Source: Laccaria trichodermophora (taxonomy: Eukaryota > Basidiomycota > Agaricomycetes > Agaricales > Hydnangiaceae). From it: DNA of 64,000 bases. The stretch is from the NCBI GenBank assembly GCA_018417955.1, contig JACTVC010000014.1, positions 1,341,457 to 1,405,456 on the forward strand, in the 5' to 3' direction. Both the position numbers and the translations under genes were made by a program. The notes under the pieces were generated by a model, which saw only the letters and a program-made list of their open reading frames with translations, had not been told where the DNA came from and did not search any database. Of the stretch, positions 31,880 to 44,394 are shown in pieces (the first letter of the stretch is position 1; every line of letters begins with the position of its first letter).

Positions 31880-33195
31880 CTAGAGGTGAACAGAGATTCC
31901 CTTCAGCGAGCATGCCCTCTTACCCAATTCCAAAACCACTGGGTGTCCCGTTTTCGACGAAATCTCAACCACACGTCCTGCGCCAGTGACGTGCTTCCAC
32001 GAGGCATAGAAACGCTGATTGATTACAACAGGCCTCCAGTCACCATAGAGCACGACTCGCTGGAGTGCTGGTAGTGCCCTCCTGTTCCCCAAGAAAGAGA
32101 AGTGACGTTCAAGCAAAGCCCAGAGAGAAGGTCCGTCGGACACGATGGAATTCACAGCAGCGTGTAACCGAACTGTTTCAAGTGTGAGGTGAACAACGGT
32201 TGTTTCAGCGGGCTCCGTGAAAAAGACATAGTAATTCAATTCTTTGAGCGCAGGACATCTTTTCAAGCACGGCGAAAGGAAATCAATCATCAGAAAACGG
32301 ACATGTTTCCCGAATTCCACCGTTTGAAGTTGGGGGCCGTACGTCTCCAACATACTGTGCAAGGCCTGTTCAACAAGCGGCGAATCCATAATAAGATTAA
32401 TCAAGGAGGGCAAAGCCCACCGAGACAGTATTTGACGCATTAATAGACCACTTATAACGCAAAGACGGAGGGTTTCCAGCATTGGAAGAGCAACTGGCTC
32501 CGGTTCTATGCACGTGTGGCTCGAGCCGACGACACCCCCGATAAATAGGAAACGAAGATTGGGAGCGTTCCGAAGAACGGCCCCAAGCGAGTTGATCCCA
32601 CCCGTTCGTTCTGCCTCGTTGTGGTGCCACCACTCAAGGCGGCGAAGTGAAGGCATATGGACTCCTTCTACATCAAAGTCATAGCGAAGGCCATCGAGAA
32701 AGAGGAATTGAGGTCTGATGAGAATTTCTATGTGTGGACAGAGTTTAAGGATGTCAATTGACGTCAACGACTGTGAGTGACGAGGTGCCGTGCTCGGGTA
32801 CGGTAGAACCACACGGCGGACCTGCTCGTGATGATGAGGCCATGCATCATCGAAGGGAGAACATATGAAATACAGATTAACGAATGGATGAAAAGAAATG
32901 AGGTTAGGTTGCGAACCAAGCTTCCATAGAGTCTACCATCCTGAATTGTTCTCCCTAAAGCTTGCTTTAGAGCATGCGCGCCGTGCCTGATCCTGATCTC
33001 CTTGTATAACAGGTGGGTCGACCATTCCCTCCAGGTACGACAGACTAGGGAGAGTGTACTCTTGACATGGAGCGAAGGGTCGCGACTGTCGCCCGGAATA
33101 TTCTGAAATGGCGTATAGCCTGTAAGAAACGAGTTGAAAGTCGCCCATTCGAATATTTCCAGCCAAATCTCTGGAGGAAGCGTTTGATTTTCCAT
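31880..33195 (-). CDS. F-box/LRR-like protein
   Basis: Starts at ATG 33195 with a canonical F-box: ENQTLPPEIWLEIFEWATF, then LSLVCRTWREWSTHLLYKEI. The second exon (32821-31880) begins after an AG at 32822 and encodes VRRVVLPYPSTA followed by leucine-rich strands (LRRLEWWHHNE, LRFLFIGGVVG, LETLRLCVISG, QTVEFGKHV). The donor of the single intron is not settled: GT at 32862 (41-nt intron) and GT at 32916 (95 nt, with a CTAAC word inside) are both in phase. The protein has about 405-425 residues. Probable SCF ubiquitin-ligase substrate receptor. It is the third F-box gene in the window and is not close in sequence to the other two. Confidence 0.83.
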
Positions 33196-33786
33196 CGTGG
33201 TTGTGGACTAACTCTGGCTTATCTTATCTAACTTCTTGTTGCCTAACAACACCAACCAAGCGCGCTCCCGGGCCAACTTCAAGTTGAGCTCAAGTCTTGG
33301 TTCAACTACTCACGCGCAACTTTCGCGTAGAACGCTGCCGAAACCCTCTATAATCCAGTTGGCTGAACGTTGCTCTTGTGATCTCTTTTGCTGGCAACGG
33401 TGACTAGAGACAATCCCATGGAAGCAAACACCACATGGATGTCGCTTCAAGGTTCTTTGCTTGGTTATCTGATACCCTTGTGGCCCACATTAAAACGTTG
33501 GTTATCCTATCCGTTTCCGTGGCGAAATATGCCTGTTTCCTTGTGGCTACACGCGGAGAATTTGCTGACTCGATCAGCTGCTCATGCCCCAAGTTCCAGC
33601 GCCTCAAGTTTCGATTAATGATTATGGTCGGCAGTCTTTTGATATTCAAATCTTCGTATGATGCTACTTCTCTCAAGCTGAAGCCATATGTACTTTGCCA
33701 AGCGCGCCTCTGAACCGAATCTGCTATAAGCTCGGGGAATGCCAACCATCAGGGGATCACCTCGTAGTCATTCAACGTGCTAAAGA
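33196..33786. other. Intergenic region, no gene seen
   Basis: Divergent space between the F-box gene and the secreted protease. A minus-strand frame at 33404-33745 begins at TTG only and shows no recognisable pattern. Confidence 0.5.
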
Positions 33787-35110
33787 ATGCTGTCTTCATC
33801 GTTACACGCACTCCTTTCTGTTCTCGTTTTAGCGGTACTCTCCGTTTCCGCTAAGCCTGGGCTCTCCGTAGCAGTGTCAGGCAGGCAATCTTTGTCTCGT
33901 TTATATTTCACATATTAAGCCCAAGCTGCCCAGGTCCTGCTTCCGTCACCGGTGTACAAAATCTCAAGGTTGTGGCCACTATTACCAACACCGGAGACGA
34001 GACGTTGAAGATCCTGAACGATCCTCGCGGTTTATTGTCGAAGCGTCCTGCGAACAAGTTCACCATCACCAGTTCCCATGGGGGTCCCCCAGCATTCCAC
34101 GGTATCAAGGTGAAGTATTCGCCGACGGTTGCAGCTCAAGCAGGTGACTTCACAGTCCTGCCACCTGGGAGCTCCATCGACGTCTCCCATGATCGTGCGT
34201 TCAAACTCTTCTCCAAAACCTGTCCTCCACTCACATACCTTCACCTAGTTTCGGAAGCCTACAACTTCACTTCATCTGGAGTGGGGGCGTACGAGTTTGA
34301 AGCTGACAACCTCTTCTACATTGTCAACGATAACAACGAAGTCTCCACCCTCTGGGCGAATCAGGCACAGGCATACACTGCAAGTGTTGCTGGAAATCTT
34401 GCTATCGCTAGATCCGAACCTTTCGAAGGGCTGACAAGGAGAGCGACCTTTATTGGTTGCACTGCTGCCCGTCAGACCCTAATTAACACTGCCGCCGCAT
34501 CGGCCCAGACATACGCTGCTAATGCTCTCTCGTGCGTTGCATTTTTTCTCCCGTATTCGTTAATGGTTGACACATCAATAGTTATGTTACAGCGCACACG
34601 ACAGCTTCGACTCGCTTCACCACCTGGTTCGGTAGTTTCACGACTGCCCGTCGTAGCACCATTCTTTCCCACTTCACCAAAATCAGCGGCAGCAGCATCT
34701 CCGGCTTCACCTTCGATTGTTCTTGCACGGACACGTCGTACGCCTATGTGTACCCCGGCACGTAAGTTACGCTGACAATGTATCGATTCCCGCCAGTTAA
34801 CATCTCGCGATATATTTCAGCTTCGGAAAGATTTATTTATGTGGTGCATTCTGGAATGCGCCCAACACAGGAACTGACTCCAAGGTGAGATGAACGTCTC
34901 CGCGAAAGAAAACAGACCATTCTGATAACCTTTGTGAAGGCCGGAACTCTCGTTCATGAAACTTCCCACTTCACTGCTAATGGTGGCACAGACGACTACG
35001 CATACGGGCAATCCGCTGCCAAGAGCCTTGCAACCAGCAACCCTGCTCAAGCCATCATGAATGCAGATTCGCACGAGTACTTTGCGGAGAACAATCCTGT
35101 CCTAGCTTAA
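33787..35110 (+). CDS. Deuterolysin-type Lys-specific metalloendopeptidase (M35), secreted
   Basis: Six exons, 33787-33880, 33934-34194, 34249-34531, 34582-34761, 34821-34884 and 34940-35110, give 350 residues. An N-terminal signal peptide ([17 protein letters not shown]) is followed by a propeptide with [19 protein letters not shown] and [11 protein letters not shown]. The catalytic domain has CTAARQT, TKISGSS, VHETSHF (the HExxH zinc motif) and GTDDYAYG, the GTxDxxYG motif that supplies the third zinc ligand and defines aspzincins. Peptidyl-Lys metalloendopeptidases of mushrooms share this layout. Extracellular protein degradation is the expected role. Intron 1 appears to begin with GC (TCAG|GCAGGC); only this join restores [14 protein letters not shown]. 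Confidence 0.92.
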
Positions 35111-35459
35111 AGAAACTCAAACTTTTAATCTGATGTGTTTGTCTTGCAACTTTTTCGAAAAACATTTATTCCGTCATCACATGTTACCTAAAACATGGAT
35201 GTTTTGGGCACCTGAGGAAAGCATAGGACAAATCCTAGATGATAGAATAATTTTTGCATTGTTTGTGTATCTGATAGACAGATCATTTATTTCAATTCAA
35301 TAGAAGCATTTGTTCACAATATTCGTCGTTTCCAGCTCGAACAATATGCAAAAATTATCCGTTATCTGCCAATGAATTCGCTCAAGTGTCCAATTGTCCG
35401 TTGTTCGAGGTGTGAGAAGACGTATAAAGGATATAACCACTGGCCCTCAAGCCTTCATT
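35111..35459. other. Convergent 3' intergenic region
   Basis: Between the convergent ends of the protease and the sphingomyelinase-like gene. AT-rich, no gene seen. Confidence 0.5.
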
Positions 35460-38400
35460 TCATCCTCCTTGCACCGACCCAAAGCCTGTCTTGCAATTTG
35501 CTTGCGCAATAGGAACAGAGCCGCTGCGCATATAGCAGATTTTGGCCTTTGCGCAATCACCAACGCAGGGAGAAGTGCGAACAGAGCTCTTGCCCTGGAA
35601 AGTATTGAATGTCTGCATTGCCTCAAGTCAACAACTTTGAGATAAAGCTGCAGCAAATAACGCTCACCGAAACCAAGGTTGAGTCAGACTCCATTGCTAA
35701 TTTCCGGGTTGCTCGGGTAAGTATCATGACTGTAAACCAACGCAACAAGCGCTCACCTTCCGTGACGCGATGCCACCATGTGGCATTCAGTGGGTCGTCG
35801 TTCGTCCATCCAGTGATGTTCCCACCATATGCTTCACGTGTGTTGTACTCGTATGCGTACGTCGGACCAAATTGGATTTGAGAATCAAGGCTATGGAATG
35901 AATTTACGTCGCTGCTCCACCTAATGTACAGGGAAGAGCATTAGTCATCAAGATGTTACAGCGTGAAAGGTGACGATAACGAACGTGTGTGCGTCCATGA
36001 CTTCGAATGTCTATGTCAAGTCCCTGAGTTCTAGAGCACGAGGCGGAGGGACATGAGATACTCACTGCGGAATCTACTTCATAAACACGGAAACCTGAGT
36101 TGAGATTAGTCAACGGAGTAATAGACGGCCCCATCTTCACAAAGGCGAAGGGTCAGAATCGTTATAGAGTAGCTCGTGCAAACGGAACCCACCCAAGAGA
36201 CGGCCAATGCTGTATCTGCGGATATTGTCGTAGCGTTATTCGCGTAAAAAATCTGCCACTTGACTCAGGCATGACCAAAGGGTGGAGTGGAAAGAACGAC
36301 ATACCGATATCTGATCTTCATGCGTGCTGGGGAAGATGAAAACGTGTTGAAGACTTGAAATTTGTCAAAAATACTCACTGTCCAAAGAAAATGTCTATTG
36401 AAAGCGAAGGTCAAAAAAGGATCAAGGACGATTAGTGGAAACCGACGAACTGGCTATGACATGAGGGGAGTATCGATCGACGCTATCAAGATGTAGTTCA
36501 GTACTGCGACGAGAACGGAGAAAGGGCTCAAATGCACATTTGATAAACTTGAAGGCGTCATTAAAGTCGTCAGAGCCATCAAAAAAATCGCCGAACAAAA
36601 CGACTCGTACAGAGATTCGTGGGGTTCGCCAAAGGGTTTGTCCCATCCCATCCACTAAGAACGTGCCCCACAATCCAAACTATGCGAAGGTTAGTGAATT
36701 TCCACTTTATCGCTGAAATGAAAATTGACCTCGATCACCAGCATCTTCAGCAGCTTGTAACTCGTCCGTCAAGAACCGAAGCATTCCGGAGGTATCCGGG
36801 TTGGTCATGTTGATATAGTTGAAATAATTGGCTCTACGTTGCCCTATCTCAATCAAGCCGAAGGAGACCATCAAAATAGAGCCTACTTGTACCCTGAAAT
36901 GAATGTGTTAGTCAGGAGTTCCAAAAGCCATATACCATGGTATAAAAACGCACACATGTCCGTATTGAGCGTAATGACGCGAAGCCCGTCTGATCGCTTT
37001 ACCATATATCCCGCGCAATGGGCTTTTGCGAGCGCTACCGCGTCCTCTGGGAGCCAATTTTCGTACTGCCAGAGCCCAGCAACATGGTCGTAGTTCCTGT
37101 TGAAGTGAAGAGATGACTGATCTGGTAAAATGCCGTTTATTCACTTACCAACTGTATTGCTCGGCCAGTTCTCCTCCGATGGCATGAGGGGCGTCCTGTG
37201 CCCTGCGAAACGTTAGTGGGTTCAAGTTCAAATGATCACATATACGAACTGGTTGTAGCTGTCGTGGTTGCCGAGGGCGGCATACACTGGTCCTGATCCA
37301 AGCATGCGCTTGAAAAGATCGTACAGGAGCGTCTACGATAGAAACCAACTTGAACAATCAAAAAAAGAAAACTTGTCGTGATAAACACCTCAGTATATTC
37401 AACATAGCGTCTAGAACCACGTTAGTTCGGTCAAACAAACAAAAAACGAGCATAAGCCAACCTGGAAAGTTGGTTATCAGGATCGTGAGAGACTAGATCG
37501 CCTGTATAGATAGACCACGCAAATCCTGTCTCTTTAGTACCACTCAAGGCTGGGATGGCTTCAAGAGCAGCCAAAGCAAGAGCCTCAGGTGTATCGCTAG
37601 TGGAAAAACGGTCAAGTACCAATGTCACACATGGGACACAAATCATACCAACGATAGGCACCAAAACGCGGGGCGGGAGACAGAGGGAAATTGGGGCTTT
37701 GTGTGTTAAATCCGTTTTGTCGGCAACACAATCCTGAGGAACAGTTCGCCTCTGCACCAGTGGCGTAGCCTAGTGCGGAAGAATGAGTTCCGAGTCAATC
37801 ACTTCAGAGTAAGGACCTACGGGGGTCAATATGGAAATCAGACAGGTGTAACACAGGAACCCTCTTTCCACTGCGTTGCTTCGGAGCTGGGAGAGGGTTG
37901 GGCTTCGGCTTTGCGAACCAGCTGGTCAAATTGAGTGGTGCAAGAGGGGGTTGCGGGCACGCGCTAAGTAAGTTGTGACAGATGGCCTAATAGGCTATAT
38001 ATATATATATAGCACACAGGCAAAAACTTGATACTCGCCTGTCCATCATACCCTCCAACGTCTGCGTTTGCAATGACTTGCGTGACGACAGATCCAATTC
38101 CAGAAAGGCTGTAGGTGACGTTACAAGTACTGGAAAGTTTGAAGGTGTTGCAAAAGTGAGCAAAGAACTCAGGGCCGTGTTCAGGAGCGGTGAGAGACAG
38201 AAACTTTGCAACCTCCAAAGAAGCCTGGCACAACGCACATGTGTTGTTTGTGAAGACGGGGTTGGCAGAGATGGATTGAAGTTGGGCGATCGCGATGTTG
38301 AGAATCTGGGAAGATGATGCGACGGGAGGCAAAGGGTGAGGGTCAATGGTATCGTTCTGCGGGATATGGTTTGGGTCCGTTAGATTGAAAGCATAAACCT

Positions 38401-38632
38401 CATGCTGAGAAAGAGCATTTCAGTTACAGATGCATATATTCAATGGATTTAACGCAACGGTAACTGGGTCAGAAATGACTGGCTGGGGCTGAGCTGAGGT
38501 GGCCGTTGGATCATTGTAGTACCTGGTAAACGCTGAGGTGGGGAAAGCACCGGGCGCTGTGAAGGTGGAAGGCTGTATGGACGCCGCCAATCCTGTCGAC
38601 ACGGACAGAGCAACTTGGAGGAGTCTACGCAT
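35460..38632 (-). CDS. Acid sphingomyelinase-like phosphodiesterase, secreted
   Basis: A multi-exon gene of about 640 residues. Exons placed with confidence: 38632-38465, 38404-38039, 37986-37821, 37769-37649, 37596-37462, 37410-37389, 37332-37250, 37202-37149, 37096-36954, 36893-36887 (7 nt), 36833-36730 and 36679 onward; the stop is at 35460-35462. Domain order: signal peptide (LLQVALSVSTGLAAS), saposin-like Cys region (NNTCALCQASLEVAKFL, HFCNTF, ICHNLLSAC), then the calcineurin-like core with LHLSDFHIDPR, YTGDLVSHD, LGNHDSYN, VGHVLSGWD and FGHTHEDQI, so all metal ligands are present. A Cys-containing C-terminal domain ends GFGSVQGG. It would hydrolyse sphingomyelin-type phosphodiesters outside the cell or in the vacuole. 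Intron 2 is a GC-AG intron (CAG|GCGAGT). The junction around 36490-36610 is not resolved. Confidence 0.9.
37996..38011. repeat. (TA)8 microsatellite inside an intron
   Basis: Eight TA units lie in the GC-AG intron of the sphingomyelinase-like gene, just before its TTAG acceptor, a position where length changes could affect splicing. Confidence 0.8.
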
Positions 38633-38676
38633 CGAAGCGCGTCAAGTGTGAAAAAAAGGAGAATTGCGAGGCCATT

Positions 38677-38684
38677 TATTTATA
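38677..38684 (-). promoter_or_regulatory. TATA box of the sphingomyelinase-like gene
   Basis: Reads TATAAATA on the minus strand, about 45 bp upstream of the ATG at 38632. Confidence 0.5.
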
Positions 38685-39312
38685 CGCACAGCAACAGGCT
38701 TCTTCGCGAACGTGTGCTGCTCGGGTCACAGCTTACACTAACTGACTGATGGCCCTATTATTTCCGGAGAGTGATCAAAATAGCAGCATCTTGCACTCCT
38801 TGCACTGCGCGGTGCATGTGGACGCTGGCATTGGTAGTCAAATGGCGCTTAAGATGTAGACTGGAGATTAGAGCAGAAAGGAAAAGGTACGCACATAATT
38901 TACGATCTGATCGATCACTGTCAGTGACAGAACCTTTATAGGCAACCTCGATGGCCAAGAGCTGTCGGGCATCGACCAAAGGCCATCGACACGGGACCGT
39001 CATCGAGAAGAAAAGAGAATCCAATCATTCCATAAGTAAGTAAGACAAGATGAAGCGATGATAATTTACAGCTACGAACGCACGGAGTAGGAGGGGTGAT
39101 ATCGATATGGGTCGTGATGGTCATGGCTCCACTCTGCTCCACTAAATAGGGAGGCGATATTGCGGGAGTTGCCTGGTGAGATTTGGAGGGAATGTGAACC
39201 GTATGGGGATGACAATGAGGACTATAGGCGTTTAGAGTCTACCAAAGAGCGCTGGGGGGATTGCATGAGGACTCGCCAAAGGATATCCACTCGAGTGATG
39301 GTCAACATCGTG

Positions 39313-39525
39313 TTACCGACTTGCAGGCGGATTCCGACAACCCGACACCTCCTTCTCTGCCTCATCTTCAGACGCTTCTGCCTCTCTCCTTTTGCTAGAA
39401 TTCTGTTCTGCAACCCTTCTCGACTCCGTCCATAGGCGAAGCGTATATTCGTGTAGAGACCGTGAATATAGGATAATTGGGTCCACCGTCTCGATCGGTT
39501 GAGATGTTTTTGATAAATCAGACAT
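39313..39525 (-). CDS. Small hypothetical protein, possibly first exon
   Basis: From the ATG at 39525 a 70-codon frame starts MSDLSKTSQPIETVDPIILY and goes on SRSLHEYTLRLWTESRR, then a charged Glu/Lys/Arg-rich helix. The composition looks like real protein. A donor (GAG|GTGTCG) near 39345 may end this exon, with further coding downstream on the minus strand (for example a frame from 39142, which also begins with a plausible ATG). No family recognised, and the joins are not established. Confidence 0.4.
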   Translation of the reverse strand: MSDLSKTSQPIETVDPIILYSRSLHEYTLRLWTESRRVAEQNSSKRREAEASEDEAEKEVSGCRNPPASR

Positions 39526-40097
39526 GTTGGAGAGCAGGGGGCATGAAAATTAGAATGTTAAAGTTGTGAGCTCGTGCGTGTTTGTGAGCTCTTGGGTGGA
39601 AAAAAAAAACTTCAACACATTGTGAACTAAATAATATATGGGTTACGGGGTTCGGATCACATTGCCGTCCTGAAACACTTGGAAAAAAACTTCGGATGGT
39701 CGGGAACGGACAAGGGGAATCGTTGCTCCACGCAACAAACAAATTGACAAAAATGAGAAGACCCGAGAGTTAATGAGCTATATAATATCAAGACAAGTTT
39801 TCTGCAGTCCCAAAGCATGCACGAAGTCTGAACATCAAAGCCTGAGCTAAAGACCTGGACTATGAGAGTTCCTCCCGTCAAATCCTAAGGCCCAAGTCAT
39901 CCTTTAAAAATTGGCTTAATCAGGGACTTCGACGTCATTGGAGCAAGTTGTATCTGTGTCGTCATTCGCTCGTTATGTCCATTTGCAACTACTTCCGGTG
40001 GGATTTTGACATGGCCATAAGGTAGAAAAATTATCCATCGTACCCAAAAGAAAGCAAAAGAAGAATAAATATCAGAAGGCAAAATGTCCGGTTATCG

Positions 40098-43000
40098 TCA
40101 CCGCGATGTACGTGACGAAGCAGACCGTCTAGGGTTCACATCCTCTTGGGCGGCTGTAACATCCAACGTCACTTGTAGTTCGTGATATTTTTGCAGATCT
40201 ACAGCCTCCGACCTGGCTACCCCGGCAGAGTCATTTGGGAGCCATATGATCGGAGGAGGCGCAATCAGCTCTGGCGCATACAAAATCCCCGCCATTTCTT
40301 CTGCATGGTCGGCGAACGGTAACGGCGGAAGATGAGGTGGTGCATCAGGGTGCGTCCGAGCAGCCCTTTCAGTCGCCGTCAGATCATCCAACGTCTCTGT
40401 ATCTGTGGAGCAGAATGGTAAAAATAGAGCCAATGCACGCAAGCGAACAACATACGAAGCGGTACAGGTCCACGATATGTAGACGCTGATGGCATCACAG
40501 CGAGCGTCAAACTCATCATCTCCAACACAGACGCCATAGATCCGCGAGTCCGAGGATCTCGAACGCTGCTTCCATTGACGGTGTCTTCCTCCATCTCCAA
40601 ATACCGGTCAGCCCCGCTCTCAAATCTCTCTAGGGAGTTTTGTGTGATAGGGCTTAGTGAACTACGTCCGGGGATTCTGGTTTTCCAGCTCGTGTAAACC
40701 TCAACAAAAAGAATAACGAAGATCCCAGCGCCAGCGAGAATACCGCCTTCTATCCAGAACCCCCGGCTGAGAAAGATGAGACCAAGAAGAATTGGTTGGA
40801 AGGACAGCAGCGTGCCAAAACGCCGAAGCAGCCAGATCTGTAGCAATCCGCCCGTTTGGGAATGTGTCCTTGCATAAACATAGCCAACAAGATAGCGATG
40901 GGCTGGGTACTATGAGCACACAATGTTGAACATGAAAAAGGGTGATTTTTCTTACCGATCACAGTGAGTAGAAGAAGAACGACGACAGCAGGGGCCATTA
41001 GAGGGAAAATGAGTGTGAAAGTGGACGCAAAAACAATAGCAAGCACGCATGCGCCAATTGCAAACGAGGGGTTGTAAGTTCGTGGATAGACAGCTACCGT
41101 TCGGTTCAGTCACAGTGGAAAATGGGGAAAAAATTAATTCACACACCACGGAAGCGTTGACGAGGAGTAACGGCATGCTTCTCTGCGTGAATGACTCGCC
41201 ATAGACGGAATGGTTGGAGCATCAGGCAGGCGGGGAAGATGATCGCAACATTGATGACGAGCGTGAGGGCAAGGATGCTTATATAGATAGAACCATTGGC
41301 GACTGACCGCGCAGGCGCAGAATTCTCAGTGAAGGCCCGAATAGCGAAGAGTATAGCACCGATGGCGACCAACCAGATAGTTCCGACCGCCGTTAGTAGA
41401 AAGAAAGTGATTTTGAATACAAGAAGTTGGTTGCCCGATATAGAAACGGACCCATGGATGCCTGCGACCCCTAAAAGCCTCAAAAATTCAAGATGTGAAG
41501 GAGGCGATGAATGAGAAACTCACAGTTAACCACCAGCAACGCAAGTATTATGAACACAGTGGCGGCAACAGCAGGCGCAAGAACGGTAGCGATTCCCGTG
41601 GCCAGAGGGTTCTTTGTCAACAGGCCCTGCAGGAAAGGGAGATAATGGGCAACATCTGGGGCGCCCGCAACAGCTAACCCCGCAGCTGCAGTCACTATAG
41701 AGATAAGATATTAACTCACGATCTCTAGAAATGTTGATGACACCTACAGCCAGCTGCGAGAATGACCATCACCACGATGATAATGGCCCATAACATAGCA
41801 GCATCCATCCAACTCCTTTCGTTCTGCAATACATCCCACCGTATGTCCTCTTTGGCTCGTCCTTCGATTACCTGCATTCCAGGAATATAACGCAGCCCCC
41901 GACCAACCATCAGCCAACCCTTGACGTTCTGGCCAGAAGCTATGTCGTTATAACTGTCGTTTTGTGCGTTGGCAATTTCAGCATTTATGATTTTCAGTCT
42001 TGATCGCCATTGGGTGATATCGGAATAGACATGGCCTAGGTCATCAAAGTTGAGTCCGTCGAGGGGACGCACGAATGGTTGTGAGGGCTGGAGGCGAAGA
42101 TGGGGTGGGGGGATGGATTCAGGATTCGATCTGTGGTCTGCTCTCAAGGGGAAGGTTTCCCGTCTTGTGGAAGGAACTTTCTCTTTCTTGGGCCGGCGCA
42201 TAAAGTTCGAGGGTCCAGCGGTGGGGATTGGCCCATTAAAATCACTATCAAAGTCCCTTTCCCCCTCCTCCTTCGCCACGTCCACCCATTCATCACTCAA
42301 AACCTCCTCCTCCTCTGGCTGTTCGAATATACTATCCCCCCTTACAAAGCCATGTTCATCGACCAGCATGTCCTCATCGTACGATTCTAGGCCATAGTTG
42401 GGACCGAACAAACGTGGATTAGGAATGGGCGGCACCCAGCTTCCGTTTTCGGACACCGGACCTAACTCTCCTGTGGTCCTTTCGACGCCAACGTGGCTTC
42501 CGAGAGGTAGCCTGCCATAGGCGACTGAATTTCGATTGACCTCGAGGAACCGGCTGCCAATGACACGAGAGTTGATTGAATCGGAGAAGCTTGGAATTTG
42601 GTCGTTTGAATCTCCAAATCTGCCGCCACTTACACCTCTGACACCCCGAAGCTTGTAGTAGGATGAAGGCCCGACAAAGGATGTCGGGGCGAGGGAGGAT
42701 GACGCAAACGCCCTATTCATGGCGCGTCTGTGTCGACGTGAACGGGGTTGGGGGCCGAGAGGGAGCGGACGGCTGATATAAGGACGGGTTGGATCGGCTG
42801 GTGGAGGAGGAACGAAGTCTAAGATTGAAGGATCTGGCGTGGTCACTCGGAAGGAACTGATGTATCTCGTTTCTGCTATTTCTAAATTTTCCAAGATCTC
42901 ATCTCTTTCATCAATGAGAAGCGCAAGTCTCTGTGTATCGCTAGAAAAGCCGGGTAAGAAAGGAAAAGACTAAAACCTCGAGAAAGACTTACCCTATGGA

Positions 43001-44394
43001 AAAGAGGCTCTGTATATCAACTTCTGAGGTCATTTCTTCATTTCGGTGCAAAGGTTGCTCTTCTTCGCGCATCCTGATCGGACCTCTTGATTGAGTCCCA
43101 TTCCTCTTTGCAGCATCACCCAGCTGAGAGCTTAAACCGATCTTCACCAGATAATCCTTCAGTTGTTTCTCGCCCCAAGTCGCAAAGCCCTGTGCTTTGG
43201 TCGCACTTAACCACCCCAAGTCTTTCCCTTCGCATTTCACCTCCAACCATCGCTGCCTGTATGCAACAAGCTCGTTAAACTCCTTGATAATTTTCCACAA
43301 GGCAGGAGCCAACGCCAAAACAAGCGCAAAGGCAGTCAAAACGATGATCCTTATTCGAGCGTGTTGAGGGTCATGAGGGTCAATTGGGGCTTCCCCTCTA
43401 GAATGCAAGGAACTCTGAGCCGTCGAAGTTGAATTCCTGATGTCAAGCAGACGCAAGAGACGGAGCAAGCTGAGATCCTGAAGCGTCGAATATCCACCCC
43501 CGAATGTTGAGGCAGATGGAAGGGCGGCATTACAAGGCGTAGAAACGAGGTACAATGGAAGGGCGCCTGCGAGAGCCAGAACAGACCATCCGAGGACAAT
43601 GCGGAAAGCAACCCATAGAGTACGCTGGTTGAGCTCTTCGTCCGAGGGAAACAAGGTGGCGTCTTGAGACGCGGAACGGCCGGCATTCGACACGTCGGAC
43701 GGGACGTCTGGGACCAACGGAACATGCGGGAAGAGAAAGCCAAAAAATGATGAACCGAGGGGTTTTGGCCGAAGGCTGAAAGGTAGTGAAGCATTTACGT
43801 CAAGATGAACGCGTTGAACCGGAAATTAGACACGTACTCCTGTTGAACGAACCATTCTCTGAGCCCGTACACTTGGCGATAGCGAGGTCTCAAGATGGCA
43901 AAGATGAGCTAAGCGGGATGTCAGTAAACGTGGGTTGTGTGGGCATAACATGAAGAACGCACCCATAAAATCAGTCCGAATAGACTCGGTACAACGAGTG
44001 CTGATAGCAGTCCCGCTGAGGCAGCATCCAACCCTTTTCCTGCACAAATGATCTCGCTGGACAGAGTATATGGAGTTGTGGTGCTAAACGCAGCAGAGGG
44101 AGAAGCGGATGATGACAATTGGGATGTGGAAGAGGCTGGGCCGAAAACAGACACTGAAAACGATGTAAATGTTGTGCTGGGTTGGGTAACTGTTGTAACA
44201 GGGAATGTTGTTGTGAAAGCAAGGATGCCAGAGATTGTCGGGTATGCTGTGGAAGATACAGGGCCTGTTTGAGATGCAGAAATTGGTATATTGGTATCGG
44301 TAGGTATCGCTGATGATTGGCCCGAAGACGCTATGGGTATGGAAGTTGAACTCGAGTCGTTTAGAGTGTGTCGAGGTCGTAGGTATGCATTCAT
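40098..44394 (-). CDS. CSC1/OSCA-type stress-gated cation channel (DUF221)
   Basis: A large multi-exon gene. From ATG 44394 the Ser/Thr-rich extracellular N-terminus (~125 residues) leads to the first membrane helix (AGLLSALVVPSLFGLILW). Then come LIFAILRPRYRQVYGLREWF, a second helix (FRIVLGWSVLALAGALPLYLV) and a third (IIVLTAFALVLALAPALW). A long cytosolic loop encoded by about 43100-41760 is partly acidic and disordered and includes DTQRLALLIDERDEI and LNFDDLGHVYSDI. The pore region follows: WMDAAMLWAIIIVVMVILAAG, then about six more helices (GIATVLAPAVAATVFIILALLVV; LVFKITFFLLTAVGTIWLVAIGAILF; YISILALTLVINVAIIF; and others down to 40700). This 3+7-TM plan is that of RSN1/CSC1/TMEM63 channels, which open under osmotic or membrane stress. 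The C-terminus is cytosolic. Confidence 0.88.

Larger units (their letters stand above)
38633..40097. other. Gene-poor stretch
   Basis: Promoter of the sphingomyelinase-like gene at the left; 3' end of the channel gene at the right. Between them only the weak small-gene candidate near 39525. Contains a run of nine to ten A at about 39601-39609. Confidence 0.45.

Noticed and set aside
33404..33745. 113-codon minus-strand frame between the F-box gene and the protease
   Set aside because: Begins at TTG, no conserved motif, and overlaps the expected promoters.
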